Positions 40,694 through 50,900 are shown, counted from the stretch's first letter. The stretch is 64,000 bases of DNA from Proteiniborus sp. MB09-C3 (GCF_030263895.1 NZ_CP127161.1:558001-622000); one strand, 5' to 3'. The notes: generated by a model not told the origin, from the letters alone. Made by a program: numbers and translations.

Positions 40694-41569
40694 ATGGTAA
40701 CTAACTTAAGCACATATATGTACAAAAAAACTGATGATTGTTCTATATATTTGGACTTTTATAGTTCCAATAAGAAGAATTCACCAGTAATTATATATAC
40801 TCATGGTGGAGCTTTAATATGGGGCTCAAGAAAAAATATTAATCCTAAACAAGTTGACTTATATAATGAAGCAGGATACTCGGTTATTTCTTTAGATCAT
40901 AGGTTAGCACCTGAAACCAAATTAAAGCATATAGTTGAAGACATTAATGATGCTATAGTTTGGGTTAAAGAAAATGGTGAAGATTTGCTTGGCATTGACA
41001 ATAACAGAATTGCAATGGTGGGAAGCTCTGCAGGCGGTTATTTAAGCTTGTTATCAGGCACCTTTGACGTAAAGCCTAATGCCATAGTATCATTCTATGG
41101 ATATGGGGACGTACTCGGCGAGTGGTATGGAAAACCTAGTGAGCATTATTGCAAAATGCCCTTAGTCAATAAAAATGAAGCCTATGAGGTTGTTGGCAAT
41201 GAACCTATTACCCAGGGGGATAGGGAAAGATTTATATACTATCTATATTGCAGACAAAAAGGAATATGGACAAAAGAAGTAAGTGGATACCATACCCTAT
41301 TTCAAAAGGAAAAGATAATACCTTTTTGTCCAATATATAATGTAAGCTCAGATTTTCCGCCTACTCTTTTAATACATGGGGACGTAGATACTGATGTGCC
41401 ATACGAACAGTCAGTCAACATGTCCGAAAAGCTAGAAGAGTACGGAGTATATAATAAATTGATAACCGTTAAGAATGAAGGACACGTATTTGATAATGAT
41501 ATGAAAAAGCCAGTAACAATAGAGGTCTTTAATCAAGTTTTGAATTTTCTGAAAATGAAATTACAGTAA
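40694..41569 (+). CDS. Alpha/beta hydrolase, esterase/lipase
   Basis: This is a 291-aa cytoplasmic hydrolase. The oxyanion-hole motif HGGALIWGS near residue 36 and the nucleophile elbow GSSAGGY near residue 113 mark the hormone-sensitive-lipase-like branch. The acidic residue is likely in HGDVDTDVPYEQS and the histidine in NEGHVFDND near residue 256. It has an extra helical insert (residues 140-200, with EWYGKPSEHYCKM) that may cover the active site. It probably hydrolyses short-chain esters. GTGAGG serves as ribosome binding site. The next gene is more than 280 bases away. Confidence 0.88.
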   Translation: MVTNLSTYMYKKTDDCSIYLDFYSSNKKNSPVIIYTHGGALIWGSRKNINPKQVDLYNEAGYSVISLDHRLAPETKLKHIVEDINDAIVWVKENGEDLLGIDNNRIAMVGSSAGGYLSLLSGTFDVKPNAIVSFYGYGDVLGEWYGKPSEHYCKMPLVNKNEAYEVVGNEPITQGDRERFIYYLYCRQKGIWTKEVSGYHTLFQKEKIIPFCPIYNVSSDFPPTLLIHGDVDTDVPYEQSVNMSEKLEEYGVYNKLITVKNEGHVFDNDMKKPVTIEVFNQVLNFLKMKLQ

Positions 41570-41648
41570 TATATGTGATGCTACCTTAGCTTAATGAAAA
41601 CAAATAAAATAACAGTCTTATGCATATATATAAAAAAGCAAGCATATC

Positions 41649-41753
41649 TATAATAAATATATGAATGTAGTAGACAATTGAATATTTTGTGGAGACTTGG
41701 AGAACCACACTATCTATCCTATGGAGACATAGGCTAGATACGTGTGGTTTTTG
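41649..41753 (+). promoter_or_regulatory. GlpP-type leader with regulated terminator before dhaK
   Basis: After a -10-like TATAAT (41649-41654) comes the leader motif GTGGAGACTTGGAGA (41689-41703). A long hairpin ACCACAC-TATCTA-CCTAT / ATAGG-TAGATA-GTGTGGT (41704-41748) with a T-run follows. The same arrangement, including GAGACT(A/T)G and the CTAT..CCTAT..ATAGG inner stem, lies at 47633-47704 before the GlpA-like gene. Since this cluster encodes GlpP, the hairpins are the probable sites where GlpP with glycerol-3-phosphate prevents termination. Confidence 0.7.
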
Positions 41754-41857
41754 CATACTAAAAATGTTTAACGCTTGTCATAATTTACTTTGATTCAAAT
41801 ATATATTAGTAACACAAATAAAAGGATAAAAAATCAATTTTGAAAGGAAGTGGAGTC

Positions 41858-42856
41858 ATGAAAAAGATCATTAATAACAGAGAAAATGTTGTAGAAGAAA
41901 TGCTTCAAGGCATAGTAGCAGCTCACCCAGAGTATGTGAAAAGAGTAGAAGACTACAATGTGCTAGTTAGGAAAAGTTCACCAATAAAAGGAAAAGTAGG
42001 CTTAGTAAGTGGCGGAGGAAGCGGACATGAGCCATCTCACGGAGGATATGTAGGAACTGGTATGTTAGATGGAGCAGTTGCAGGCGAAGTATTTACATCA
42101 CCTACACCGGATCAGGTTTATGAGGCTATTAAAGCTGTAGATGGTGGTGCAGGGGTATTATTAGTCATTAAAAACTATACTGGAGATATTATGAATTTTG
42201 AAATGGCCTCAGAAATGGCGGCAGCAGAGGGTATAACCGTTCAAAGTGTTGTAGTAGACGATGATGTAGCAGTTGAGGATAGTACCTATACTACAGGAAG
42301 AAGAGGAATTGCAGGCACTGTATTTATTCATAAAATAGCTGGTGCGGCAGCTGAAAAAGGTTTAGAACTAAGTGAAGTTAAAAGAATTGCTGAAAAAGTA
42401 ATAAAAAATGTTAGATCCATGGGAATGTCTCTAACTCCATGTATAGTTCCAGCAGTAGGCAAGCCGAGCTTCGAGATAGGTGAAGATGAAATGGAAGTAG
42501 GCTTAGGCATACATGGTGAGCCAGGAACTCATAAAGAAAAAATACAATCAGCAGATGAAATAGCAGATCATCTGCTAGAAAAAATACTGGGGGATATTGA
42601 AATAAAAGATGACGAAGAAGTAGCTGTTATGGTTAATGGTTTAGGCGGGACACCATTGATGGAGCTTTATATAGTCAATAGGGAAGTTCATAGGAAATTA
42701 AATGAAAAAGGAATAAAGGTATATAAAACTCTTGTTGGTAATTTTATGACATCTATAGAAATGGCAGGAGCATCCATAAGTGTACTAAAGCTAGATGATG
42801 AAATAAAAGAATTATTAGATGCAAGTGCTGATACGCCTGCATTTAGGCAATTGTAG
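41858..42856 (+). CDS. dhaK: Dihydroxyacetone kinase subunit DhaK
   Basis: This is a 332-aa subunit that binds dihydroxyacetone. The covalent-binding histidine is H219 in GLGIHGEPG. The substrate loop SGGGSGHEPSHGGYVG near residues 51-65 is also typical. It phosphorylates dihydroxyacetone to DHAP together with DhaL and the phosphoprotein DhaM, and the whole set follows in this operon (the DhaK, DhaL, DhaM order is interrupted by a DJ-1-type gene). ATG 41858 is preferred, since AAAGGAAGTGGAG precedes it. A palindromic repeat fragment is inserted between this gene and dhaL. Confidence 0.96.
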   Translation: MKKIINNRENVVEEMLQGIVAAHPEYVKRVEDYNVLVRKSSPIKGKVGLVSGGGSGHEPSHGGYVGTGMLDGAVAGEVFTSPTPDQVYEAIKAVDGGAGVLLVIKNYTGDIMNFEMASEMAAAEGITVQSVVVDDDVAVEDSTYTTGRRGIAGTVFIHKIAGAAAEKGLELSEVKRIAEKVIKNVRSMGMSLTPCIVPAVGKPSFEIGEDEMEVGLGIHGEPGTHKEKIQSADEIADHLLEKILGDIEIKDDEEVAVMVNGLGGTPLMELYIVNREVHRKLNEKGIKVYKTLVGNFMTSIEMAGASISVLKLDDEIKELLDASADTPAFRQL

Positions 42857-42880
42857 TCTATAGAATCTAAGCCTATTCAT

Positions 42881-43012
42881 GTCATCCTAAGCATCAGTGA
42901 AAGATCTCTCCTGCTTAACGATTGTCTAATTCTTCACTGCGTTCAGAATGACAAAAATGTATAGAATGTGAATTTTCATACAGTCTGACGTCTCAGAATG
43001 ACAAAAGGATTT
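42881..43012. repeat. GTCATTCTGA-type repeat fragments between dhaK and dhaL
   Basis: GTCATCCTAAGCATCAGTGAAAGATCTCTC (42881 on), TTCACTGCGTTCAGAATGAC (about 42934) and GTCTCAGAATGACAAAA (about 42991) form two arms and part of a third of the same family as 32478 and 51073. They lie inside an operon, so they cannot be a full terminator. Confidence 0.65.
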
Positions 43013-43051
43013 TACTCTGAATCGAGGCTTAGTTTATGGGGGGAATTAACT

Positions 43052-43687
43052 ATGATTACATCAGATGTGCTCTTAACAATGATTAGAAACATGGGAGAAG
43101 CAATAAAAGAAAACAAGGAATTCTTAACAGATTTAGATACTGCAATAGGAGATTCTGATCATGGAATAAACATGAGCAAGGGTTTTACAGCAGTATTAGG
43201 TAAGCTGAGTGGTATGGAAGATAAGGATTGCGGAACTATCATAAAAGCAGTAGCCATGACTTTGATATCTACTGTAGGAGGGGCCTCAGGTCCATTATAT
43301 GGTACAGCCTTCTTAAAGGCAGCTTCAGTAGTTAATGGAAAAGCCTATATAGATAGACAGGATACAATTCAGATGCTGTATGAAGCCATACAGGGGATAA
43401 AAGCTAGAGGCAAGGCAGAAAAGGGAGACAAGACGATGCTCGATGCATTAATCCCGGCCTATGAGATGCTTAAGGAATCCATAGAAAATGGAGAGGAAAT
43501 AACTACTGCCTTTGAAAAGGCTGAGGTGGCGGCAATTGGTGGTGTAGAGTACACAAAAACCATTATTGCAAGGAAGGGCAGAGCCAGTTATCTAGGAGAG
43601 AGAAGCATAGGGCATCAGGACCCTGGAGCTACATCTAGCTATATCATTCTAAGGGCTATAAAAGATACTCTGAAGGAGGCAAGATAA
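43052..43687 (+). CDS. dhaL: Dihydroxyacetone kinase subunit DhaL
   Basis: This is a 211-aa ADP-binding subunit. The metal-binding aspartates are in LDTAIGDSDHGINMSKG near residues 27-43; these hold two magnesium ions and the nucleotide. VGGASGPLYGTAFLKAA and the C-terminal RSIGHQDPGATSSYIILRAI are the other hallmarks. In the PTS-dependent enzyme the bound ADP is re-phosphorylated by DhaM. ATG 43052 follows GGGGGG; a longer in-frame extension enters the repeat and is rejected. The stop codon overlaps the next ATG by one base. Confidence 0.95.
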   Translation: MITSDVLLTMIRNMGEAIKENKEFLTDLDTAIGDSDHGINMSKGFTAVLGKLSGMEDKDCGTIIKAVAMTLISTVGGASGPLYGTAFLKAASVVNGKAYIDRQDTIQMLYEAIQGIKARGKAEKGDKTMLDALIPAYEMLKESIENGEEITTAFEKAEVAAIGGVEYTKTIIARKGRASYLGERSIGHQDPGATSSYIILRAIKDTLKEAR

Positions 43688-44208
43688 TGAAAGATGAGAA
43701 CAAGAAAATTGTAGTATTAGCCGAGGATGGCTATGAGGATCTAGAGCTTTGGTATCCAGCCATAAGGTTAAAGGAAGAAGGCTACCATGTTGACATAGTC
43801 GGTAGTGGAAGCAAAAAGAAATATATTGGGAAATATGGAACCTCTGTAGAGGTAGATTTAGACTATGACGCTATCTCATCAAAGGATTATGATGGAATCA
43901 TTGTGCCAGGAGGATGGGCTCCAGATAAATTGAGGAGATATGCTGGGATATTAGATTTAGTTAAAGCTTTTGCAGACGAAGGAAAGCTATTAGCCACAAT
44001 TTGTCATGGGGGCTGGGTGTTCATATCGGCTAAGGTTGTTGATGGATACAAAATGACCTGTGTAAATGCAATAATTGATGACATAGAAAATGCCGGAGCT
44101 ACTTATATAGATGATGAAGTAGTAGTAGATAGAAACATGATAACATCTAGAACTCCTAAGGATTTGCCAAGCTTCATGAAGGCTATCATCAACTTTCTTC
44201 AGCAGTAG
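43687..44208 (+). CDS. DJ-1/PfpI (YhbO/YajL-type) protein in the dha operon
   Basis: This is a 173-aa DJ-1/PfpI-fold protein. The active site is complete: nucleophile C106 and H107 in LLATICHGGW, and E17 in EDGYEDLELWYPA. The segment VPGGWAPDKLRRY is characteristic of the PfpI branch. Members are glyoxalase-III-like or chaperone/deglycase proteins. Being in an operon for dihydroxyacetone phosphorylation, it may detoxify methylglyoxal that arises from triose phosphates. It starts at the last base of the dhaL stop codon, so it is coupled to it; 11 bases separate it from dhaM. Confidence 0.9.
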   Translation: MKDENKKIVVLAEDGYEDLELWYPAIRLKEEGYHVDIVGSGSKKKYIGKYGTSVEVDLDYDAISSKDYDGIIVPGGWAPDKLRRYAGILDLVKAFADEGKLLATICHGGWVFISAKVVDGYKMTCVNAIIDDIENAGATYIDDEVVVDRNMITSRTPKDLPSFMKAIINFLQQ

Positions 44209-44219
44209 GAGGTATTCAG

Positions 44220-44618
44220 ATGATTGGAATAGTCATAGTATCTCATAGCAATAAAATATCTACTGGAATAGTGGAGCTGTGTAAGGAAATGGTAAGGGAT
44301 GATATTAAGATAATATCTGCTGGTGGAACGAGAGACGGGAAATTAGGTACAGATGCAACTCTAATTATGGAAGCAATTGAAGAAGCCAATAGTGGTGATG
44401 GAGTAGCTATATTGGTTGATATTGGTAGCTCCATAATGAGTTCAGAAATAGCTGTAGAGATGCTGCCAGAAGATATGAGGAAAAATACTATTATTCTTAA
44501 TGCGCCTATAGTTGAAGGCAGCTTAGCAGCTGCTATACAGGCATGTATTTCAAATGATTTGGAGGATATAAAAAGGGCTGGAATGGAAGCAAAATATATG
44601 GATAAGGTTGAAAGTTAA
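44220..44618 (+). CDS. dhaM: PTS-dependent dihydroxyacetone kinase phosphotransferase subunit DhaM
   Basis: This is a 132-aa EIIA-Man-like subunit. The phosphorylatable histidine is H9 in IVIVSHSNKIS. It takes phosphate from HPr and passes it to the ADP bound to DhaL. The pattern AILVDIGSSIMSSEIAVEML near residues 61-80 and NAPIVEGSLAAA belong to the family. It contains only the EIIA domain, as in most Firmicutes. The GAGGT ribosome binding site lies ten bases upstream. It shows that the kinase uses phosphoenolpyruvate, not ATP. Confidence 0.94.
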   Translation: MIGIVIVSHSNKISTGIVELCKEMVRDDIKIISAGGTRDGKLGTDATLIMEAIEEANSGDGVAILVDIGSSIMSSEIAVEMLPEDMRKNTIILNAPIVEGSLAAAIQACISNDLEDIKRAGMEAKYMDKVES

Positions 44619-44667
44619 TTATCACTAAAATGTTTGAACAATCTAGATACATAAAGGGGTGTGTTAA

Positions 44668-45234
44668 ATGGGAGATGGATTTTTTAGAAATATCATTAAT
44701 AATCCAATAATCGCAGCTATAAATGACATGAATAAAGCAGAGGCTGCTATTAACTCACCTTGTAAGATAATCTTTTTATTAGCTGGAGACATATTTAACA
44801 TAAAAAGCATTGTAGGCAGAGTAAAGGAAAACAACAAGCTTATTTATGTTCACATAGATTTAATGGAAGGCTTTTCAAAAGATGTTACAGCTTTAAGGTT
44901 TATTAATGAACATATATGTCCAGACGGAATAATTACAACTAGAGGGAATCTAATAAAGGCTGCAAAGGAAATGAGTATTTTTACAATACAAAGACTATTT
45001 GTTTTAGATTCATTGTCCTTGGATACTGGAATAAAATCCATAAAAAGTACTAGGCCGGATGCAGTAGAAATATTGCCTGGAATTATGCCAAGAGTAGCTA
45101 AGTCAATACATAGTGAGACTAGAATTCCAGTAATAACTGGAGGATTAATAAGTGAAAAAGACGATGTAATCCAAAACTTAAGATCGGGTGCAATTGGCAT
45201 ATCTACTAGTAAGGAAGATATCTGGTATATGTAG
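44668..45234 (+). CDS. glpP: Glycerol-3-phosphate-responsive antiterminator GlpP
   Basis: This is a 188-aa protein that matches GlpP over its length: NNPIIAAINDMNKAEAAINSPCKIIFLLAGDIFNI at the start, VHIDLMEGFSKDVTALRFI in the middle, then DGIITTRGNLIKAAKEMSIFTIQRLFVLDSLS and the C-terminal PDAVEILPGIMP and IPVITGGLIS. It forms a TIM-barrel-like fold, binds glycerol-3-phosphate and prevents premature termination in leaders of glp mRNAs. Two such leaders are in this window, before dhaK and before the GlpA-like gene. The gene itself is inside the first regulated operon, so it would amplify its own expression. Confidence 0.94.
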   Translation: MGDGFFRNIINNPIIAAINDMNKAEAAINSPCKIIFLLAGDIFNIKSIVGRVKENNKLIYVHIDLMEGFSKDVTALRFINEHICPDGIITTRGNLIKAAKEMSIFTIQRLFVLDSLSLDTGIKSIKSTRPDAVEILPGIMPRVAKSIHSETRIPVITGGLISEKDDVIQNLRSGAIGISTSKEDIWYM

Positions 45235-45289
45235 TAGTGTACAGTCTAGGTGTGTCCTAGTTGTATAAAACAAAAAATAAGGGGGTGTA

Positions 45290-45640
45290 ATGATGAAGCA
45301 TTTAGGTACAGTTATCGGAACTGCCATAGCAGGTATTTTTGTTATGAGCGTTTGGGGAGCATTTGCTAGTGCATATGGAATCGCTGGTGGATGGTTTGCA
45401 GGACTTTTAATCATCGGCACAATGTGGTTTTTAAACCACGCATTAGGTCTAATTAATAATGATGGCGCATTTGTAGACATGGCAGTGGGTATAGGAATGG
45501 CGGGTACAATGAGAGACGTATTCATGAACGGAGGACAGGTATTTGTAGATGCATTGCCAACTTTAGTAGTGGTACTTGTAGGTGGTATAGTAGGTGGTTT
45601 TGCAGCATCTAAGTTTGAAAAGTATTTAGCTTCAAAATAA
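45290..45640 (+). CDS. Small membrane protein, putative glycerol-transport subunit (Lin0368-like)
   Basis: This is a 116-aa hydrophobic protein with four expected helices, containing AGGWFAGLLIIGTMWFLNHALGL and VDMAVGIGMAGT. It resembles the Lin0368-type small proteins known from Listeria dha/glp loci, which are proposed subunits of a glycerol transporter. Evidence for transport is genetic neighbourhood only. Its partner at 45706 is clearly a paralogue (both share a GGW-x-x-x-x-x-I-G-x-x-W-x-L-N-H signature). GGGGGTG is the ribosome binding site. No GlpF aquaporin gene is present in the operon, which supports the idea that the pair replaces it. Confidence 0.75.
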   Translation: MMKHLGTVIGTAIAGIFVMSVWGAFASAYGIAGGWFAGLLIIGTMWFLNHALGLINNDGAFVDMAVGIGMAGTMRDVFMNGGQVFVDALPTLVVVLVGGIVGGFAASKFEKYLASK

Positions 45641-45705
45641 TAGTCAGAGCTTTAAAAGCGAGTAAATTGAAAATAATAAAAATATATTAAAAAGGGGGGC
45701 TAAGG

Positions 45706-46038
45706 ATGACAGTTCAATATGCAATAGCAACATTTGCAGGAGCATTTATATTTCCATTTTTAATTAGAATGATATGGGGAAAGATGTGTGAAAACTGGGG
45801 CAATATAGGTGGATGGATGGCAGCTGCCTTTATAGTTGGTCTTTGCTGGACATTGAATCACGGCGTTAGCATGATACATCAAACCGGTGCATGGATAGAT
45901 ATGGCTTGGGCAGCAGGAATCGGATTATTTACAGCTTCAGTAGCTAGTGGAGATAAGTTCGGAAAGGGCGCTGTTAACTATATAGTAGCATTAATTGGTG
46001 GCACCTTAGGAGGATTTATATTATCTTGTTTCCTATAA
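45706..46038 (+). CDS. Small membrane protein, partner of 45290 (putative glycerol-transport subunit)
   Basis: This is a 110-aa membrane protein with four expected helices. It contains GNIGGWMAAAFIVGLCWTLNHGVSM and WIDMAWAAGIGLFTAS, which parallel the 45290 protein. The two are probably a heterodimer or larger complex. The sequence is typical of a membrane channel or carrier built from small duplicated subunits. The GGGGGG ribosome binding site is ten bases before ATG. It is followed after 56 bases by glpK. Confidence 0.75.
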   Translation: MTVQYAIATFAGAFIFPFLIRMIWGKMCENWGNIGGWMAAAFIVGLCWTLNHGVSMIHQTGAWIDMAWAAGIGLFTASVASGDKFGKGAVNYIVALIGGTLGGFILSCFL

Positions 46039-46082
46039 AAGCACACTTGAATATTTGACGTATAAGAACTAAACTGAAATAA

Positions 46083-47594
<1,512 letters not shown>

Positions 47595-47632
47595 GGGAAT
47601 CCAGACAATTTAAGGATAAAAAACATAAGACG

Positions 47633-47704
47633 GTGAGACTAGAGTAAGAGAGCCGCACAATCTATACCTATGATAAGATAGGGTGGATTTGTGCGGCTTT
47701 TTTT
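47633..47704 (+). promoter_or_regulatory. GlpP-type leader with regulated terminator before the GlpA-like gene
   Basis: GTGAGACTAGAGTAAGAGA (47633-47651) precedes the hairpin GCCGCACAA-CTA-CCTAT/ATAGG-TTGTGCGGC and a T-run. It closely parallels 41689-41753. It would both end the glpK transcript and act as the GlpP-controlled attenuator of the following genes. Confidence 0.72.
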
Positions 47705-47727
47705 ACTACGTCAAGGTATTAGATTAG

Positions 47728-47764
47728 ATGTCATCCTGAGCGCAAGCGAAGGGTCTCTCTTTAG
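47728..47764. repeat. Fragment of the GTCATTCTGA-type repeat
   Basis: TGTCATCCTGAGCGCAAGCGAAGGGTCTCTC is a single arm of the repeat family, between the GlpP leader terminator and the GlpA-like gene. Confidence 0.65.
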
Positions 47765-47821
47765 GACTTTTTAATACGGAGCTTTTATATATTGTTAAAG
47801 TAAAAAGGGGTGAATCAAAAG

Positions 47822-49264
47822 ATGTATGACATTGCAATAATAGGGGCTGGTGTAATAGGAGCATTTATTGCAAGGGAGCTTGCACGATATGAGCTAAATA
47901 TAGTGTTGATAGATAAAGAAAATGATGTATCTAATGGAGCTTCTAAGGCAAACAGCGCAATAATACATGCTGGATACGATGCTAAGCTAGGAACAAATAT
48001 GGCGAAATTCAATTCACTGGGTAATCCTATGTTTGATAAAGTATGTGAAGAGCTGGATGTTGAGTTCAAGAGAACAGGCTCATTTGTTGTAGGATTTGAT
48101 GATGCTGATATGGAAACAATAAAAGAGCTGTATCAACGAGGTTTGGATAATGAAATTGAAGGACTAGAGATAATTGATGGAGATAAAGTAAGAGAAATGG
48201 AGCCTAATTTAAACGATACAATAAAAGGAGCCCTATATGCACCTACCTGTGGGATTATCAGTCCATGGGAGTTGACTATAGCCTTGGCTGAAAATGCAGC
48301 AGATAATGGGGTAGAGATCTTACTAAATAATGAGGTTGTAGATATAAAAAAAATAGAATTAGGATATAAGATAATTACAAATAAAAGAGAGATAGATTCT
48401 AAATATGTAATAAACTGTGCAGGTGTCTATGCAGATAAAGTAAATGATATGGTATCTAAAGACTCATTTATAATAACTCCTAGGAAAGGACAATATTTTG
48501 TACTAGATAAAAGTGTAGGTGACTTTGTAAATACAGTAGTATTTCAATGCCCTTCAAAGGTTGGGAAGGGTATACTGATAGCACCAACTATTCATGGCAA
48601 TTTACTATTAGGACCTGATGCAGAAGATATAGAGGATAAAGACGATGTTTCGACTGCTTCGGAAAATCTAGAGTATATAAAGGAAATTGCTAAAAATTCA
48701 TCATCTAGTGTTCCTGTAAGTAAAGTAATAACTACGTATTCAGGTCTAAGATCAGAGGTCAGCACTGGAGACTTTATTATTGGAGAAGCAAAGGATGCAA
48801 AAGGATTTATAAATGTTGCAGGTATTAAATCTCCAGGTCTATCATCATCACCAGCTATAGCAGAATATGTAGTTGACATAATGAAAGGTATAACAGGGGA
48901 GCTCAAGGAAAAAAGTGACTTCAATCCAAGGAGAAGAAGAGTTATTAGATTTAATAATCTAGGTGATGAAGAGAAAGCTGAGCTAATAAAGAAAGATCCT
49001 AGTTTTGGGAGGATAATATGCAGATGTGAAAGTGTTACTGAAGGTGAAATAGTGGACATTATTAGAAGAAATGCAGGAGCAACTACAGTAGATGGAGTTA
49101 AGAGAAGAGCAAGACCAGGAACAGGAAGATGTCAGGGAGGATTTTGTGGGCCAAGAATAGTTGAGATATTAGCTAGGGAGCTTAATAAAGACATGGATGA
49201 AATAGTGAAAGATAGAGAAGGCTCATATATATTGATTGGCAATACAAATAAAGGGAAAAAATAA
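47822..49264 (+). CDS. FAD-dependent glycerol-3-phosphate dehydrogenase (GlpA-like, with BFD-type domain)
   Basis: This is a 480-aa flavoprotein. The N-terminal FAD-binding motif DIAIIGAGVIGAFIARELARYELNIVLIDKE is followed by GLRSEVSTGDFIIGEA and VAGIKSPGLSSSPAIAEYVVDIM, typical of glycerol-3-phosphate dehydrogenases and related DAO-fold oxidoreductases. The C-terminal domain has CRCESVTEGEIVD (about residue 400) and GRCQGGFCGP, a bacterioferritin-ferredoxin-like domain with four cysteines for a [2Fe-2S] cluster. It oxidises glycerol-3-phosphate to DHAP with an unknown carrier. ATG 47822 follows AAAGGGGTGA. It forms a tight operon with the next two genes. Confidence 0.92.
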   Translation: MYDIAIIGAGVIGAFIARELARYELNIVLIDKENDVSNGASKANSAIIHAGYDAKLGTNMAKFNSLGNPMFDKVCEELDVEFKRTGSFVVGFDDADMETIKELYQRGLDNEIEGLEIIDGDKVREMEPNLNDTIKGALYAPTCGIISPWELTIALAENAADNGVEILLNNEVVDIKKIELGYKIITNKREIDSKYVINCAGVYADKVNDMVSKDSFIITPRKGQYFVLDKSVGDFVNTVVFQCPSKVGKGILIAPTIHGNLLLGPDAEDIEDKDDVSTASENLEYIKEIAKNSSSSVPVSKVITTYSGLRSEVSTGDFIIGEAKDAKGFINVAGIKSPGLSSSPAIAEYVVDIMKGITGELKEKSDFNPRRRRVIRFNNLGDEEKAELIKKDPSFGRIICRCESVTEGEIVDIIRRNAGATTVDGVKRRARPGTGRCQGGFCGPRIVEILARELNKDMDEIVKDREGSYILIGNTNKGKK

Positions 49265-49276
49265 GGGGGTGATGGA

Positions 49277-50542
49277 GTGATAGAGTACGATATTGTAGTT
49301 ATTGGAGGAGGTCCAGCAGGCTTAGCAGCAGCGGTAGAGGCTAAGAAAAGTGGAGTAGATAGTATTCTAGTAATAGAAAGAGACAGAGAACTTGGAGGCA
49401 TACTACAGCAATGTATTCACAATGGATTTGGTCTTCATGTATTTAAAGAAGAGTTGACTGGACCTGAATATGCTGAAAGGTTTGTAGATAAAATAAGAGA
49501 GCTTAACATTGAATATAAGCTTGATACAATGGTTCTAAATATTACAGAGGACAAGATAGTAAGTGCAATGAATTCAAAGGATGGATTAATTAATATAAAA
49601 GCAAGGGCTGTAATACTTTCTATGGGCTGTAGAGAGCGAACTAGAGGAGCTATAAATATTCCTGGCACAAGGCCCTCAGGCATATTTACAGCAGGAACTG
49701 CTCAACGATATATTAATATGGAAGGCTACATGGTAGGCAAGAAAATATTTATACTAGGTTCAGGAGATATCGGACTTATAATGGCTAGAAGGCTTACATT
49801 AGAAGGAGCAGAGGTTATAGGAGTAGCAGAGCTTATGCCTTATTCAGGAGGACTTACGAGAAATATCATTCAATGTCTTCACGATTATAATATTCCTTTA
49901 TTTTTGAGCCATACTATAACGAGGATAGATGGAAGAGATAGAATTGAGGGAATAGTATTATCAGAGGTAGACGAAAATAAAAGACCTATAATAGGAACAG
50001 AAAAATACTTTGAATGTGATACATTACTATTGTCAGTAGGCTTGATACCTGAAAATGAGCTTTCAAAAAGTGCTAACTTAAAGCTTGACAATATAACTGG
50101 TGGTCCTATAGTAAATGAGTCTATGGAAACCACTGTAGAAGGAATCTTCGCCTGTGGCAATGTAGTCCATGTTCATGATCTAGTGGATTATGTCAGTGAG
50201 GAAGGAAGTAGAGCAGGAAAGAATGCAGCAAAATATGTCCTAGAGGGATTGGGTAGAGTAGAAAGGATTATTAATACTAAATTAGGAAAAGGAATTAGAT
50301 ATATAGTGCCTCAAGTAATAAGATTAGAAAATATAGATAATTCAATAACCCTTTTCATGAGATCAGATGATGTATATTCTGATGTAATTATGAACATTAA
50401 GCTAGATGAAGAAGTAATTAAAAGGATAAAGAAGAGAACCCTCACTCCAGGAGAAATGGAGAGAGTAAATATAGATATGAGCCTCTTAAAGGATAATATT
50501 GCAGAGACCTTGGTTGTAGAGTTAGATAGGGGGGAGGAGTAG
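49277..50542 (+). CDS. NAD(P)/FAD-dependent oxidoreductase, partner of the GlpA-like enzyme
   Basis: This is a 421-aa flavoprotein. It has an N-terminal FAD site DIVVIGGGPAGLAAAVEAKKSG, the CQQ region LQQCIHNGFGLH, a second nucleotide-binding motif IFILGSGDIGLIMARRLTLEGAEVIG near residue 155, and the GIFACGNVVHVHDLVDYVSEEGSRAG motif near the end of the FAD domain. It resembles HcnB/NoxA-type subunits and is the usual middle member of the trio GlpA-like, FAD/NAD enzyme and DUF1667 in Clostridia and Thermotogae. It probably passes electrons from the first subunit to NAD. GTG 49277 follows GGGGGTGA. Confidence 0.9.
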   Translation: MIEYDIVVIGGGPAGLAAAVEAKKSGVDSILVIERDRELGGILQQCIHNGFGLHVFKEELTGPEYAERFVDKIRELNIEYKLDTMVLNITEDKIVSAMNSKDGLINIKARAVILSMGCRERTRGAINIPGTRPSGIFTAGTAQRYINMEGYMVGKKIFILGSGDIGLIMARRLTLEGAEVIGVAELMPYSGGLTRNIIQCLHDYNIPLFLSHTITRIDGRDRIEGIVLSEVDENKRPIIGTEKYFECDTLLLSVGLIPENELSKSANLKLDNITGGPIVNESMETTVEGIFACGNVVHVHDLVDYVSEEGSRAGKNAAKYVLEGLGRVERIINTKLGKGIRYIVPQVIRLENIDNSITLFMRSDDVYSDVIMNIKLDEEVIKRIKKRTLTPGEMERVNIDMSLLKDNIAETLVVELDRGEE

Positions 50543-50543
50543 C

Positions 50544-50900
50544 ATGGAAACTATTTGCATTGTTTGTCCTATAGGATGTCGTCTAACTATTATTAAAGAC
50601 GATACAATTCCTGCTGGATATGTAGTTAGTGGGAATCAATGCAAAAGAGGAGAGCGCTATGGAATACTTGAAATGACAAATCCTACTAGGGTAATTACTT
50701 CAACTATAAAGATTAACAATGCACATCTAAAAAGATTGCCTGTAAAGACTAATGGCGCAATACCGAAGGATATGAATTTTAAATGTATGGAACTCATAAA
50801 TTCCCTTGAAGTCCAAGCACCAGTAAAGGTAAAACAAGTTATTGTAAAGGATATATTAGGAACAGGAATAGACTTAGTGGCTTCAAGGAGTATGGAATAA
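50544..50900 (+). CDS. DUF1667 protein (small cysteine protein of the GlpA-like complex)
   Basis: This is a 118-aa protein of the DUF1667 family. Its N-terminus METICIVCPIGCRLTI has three cysteines, and GNQCKRGERYGILEM has another; together they can hold an iron-sulfur cluster. The rest is SINNAHLKRLPVKTNGAIPKDMNF-like beta structure. The family is almost always third in this operon type. It probably is an electron-transfer subunit. The start is one base after the preceding stop, with GGGGGAGG as ribosome binding site. A terminator follows. Confidence 0.92.
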   Translation: METICIVCPIGCRLTIIKDDTIPAGYVVSGNQCKRGERYGILEMTNPTRVITSTIKINNAHLKRLPVKTNGAIPKDMNFKCMELINSLEVQAPVKVKQVIVKDILGTGIDLVASRSME

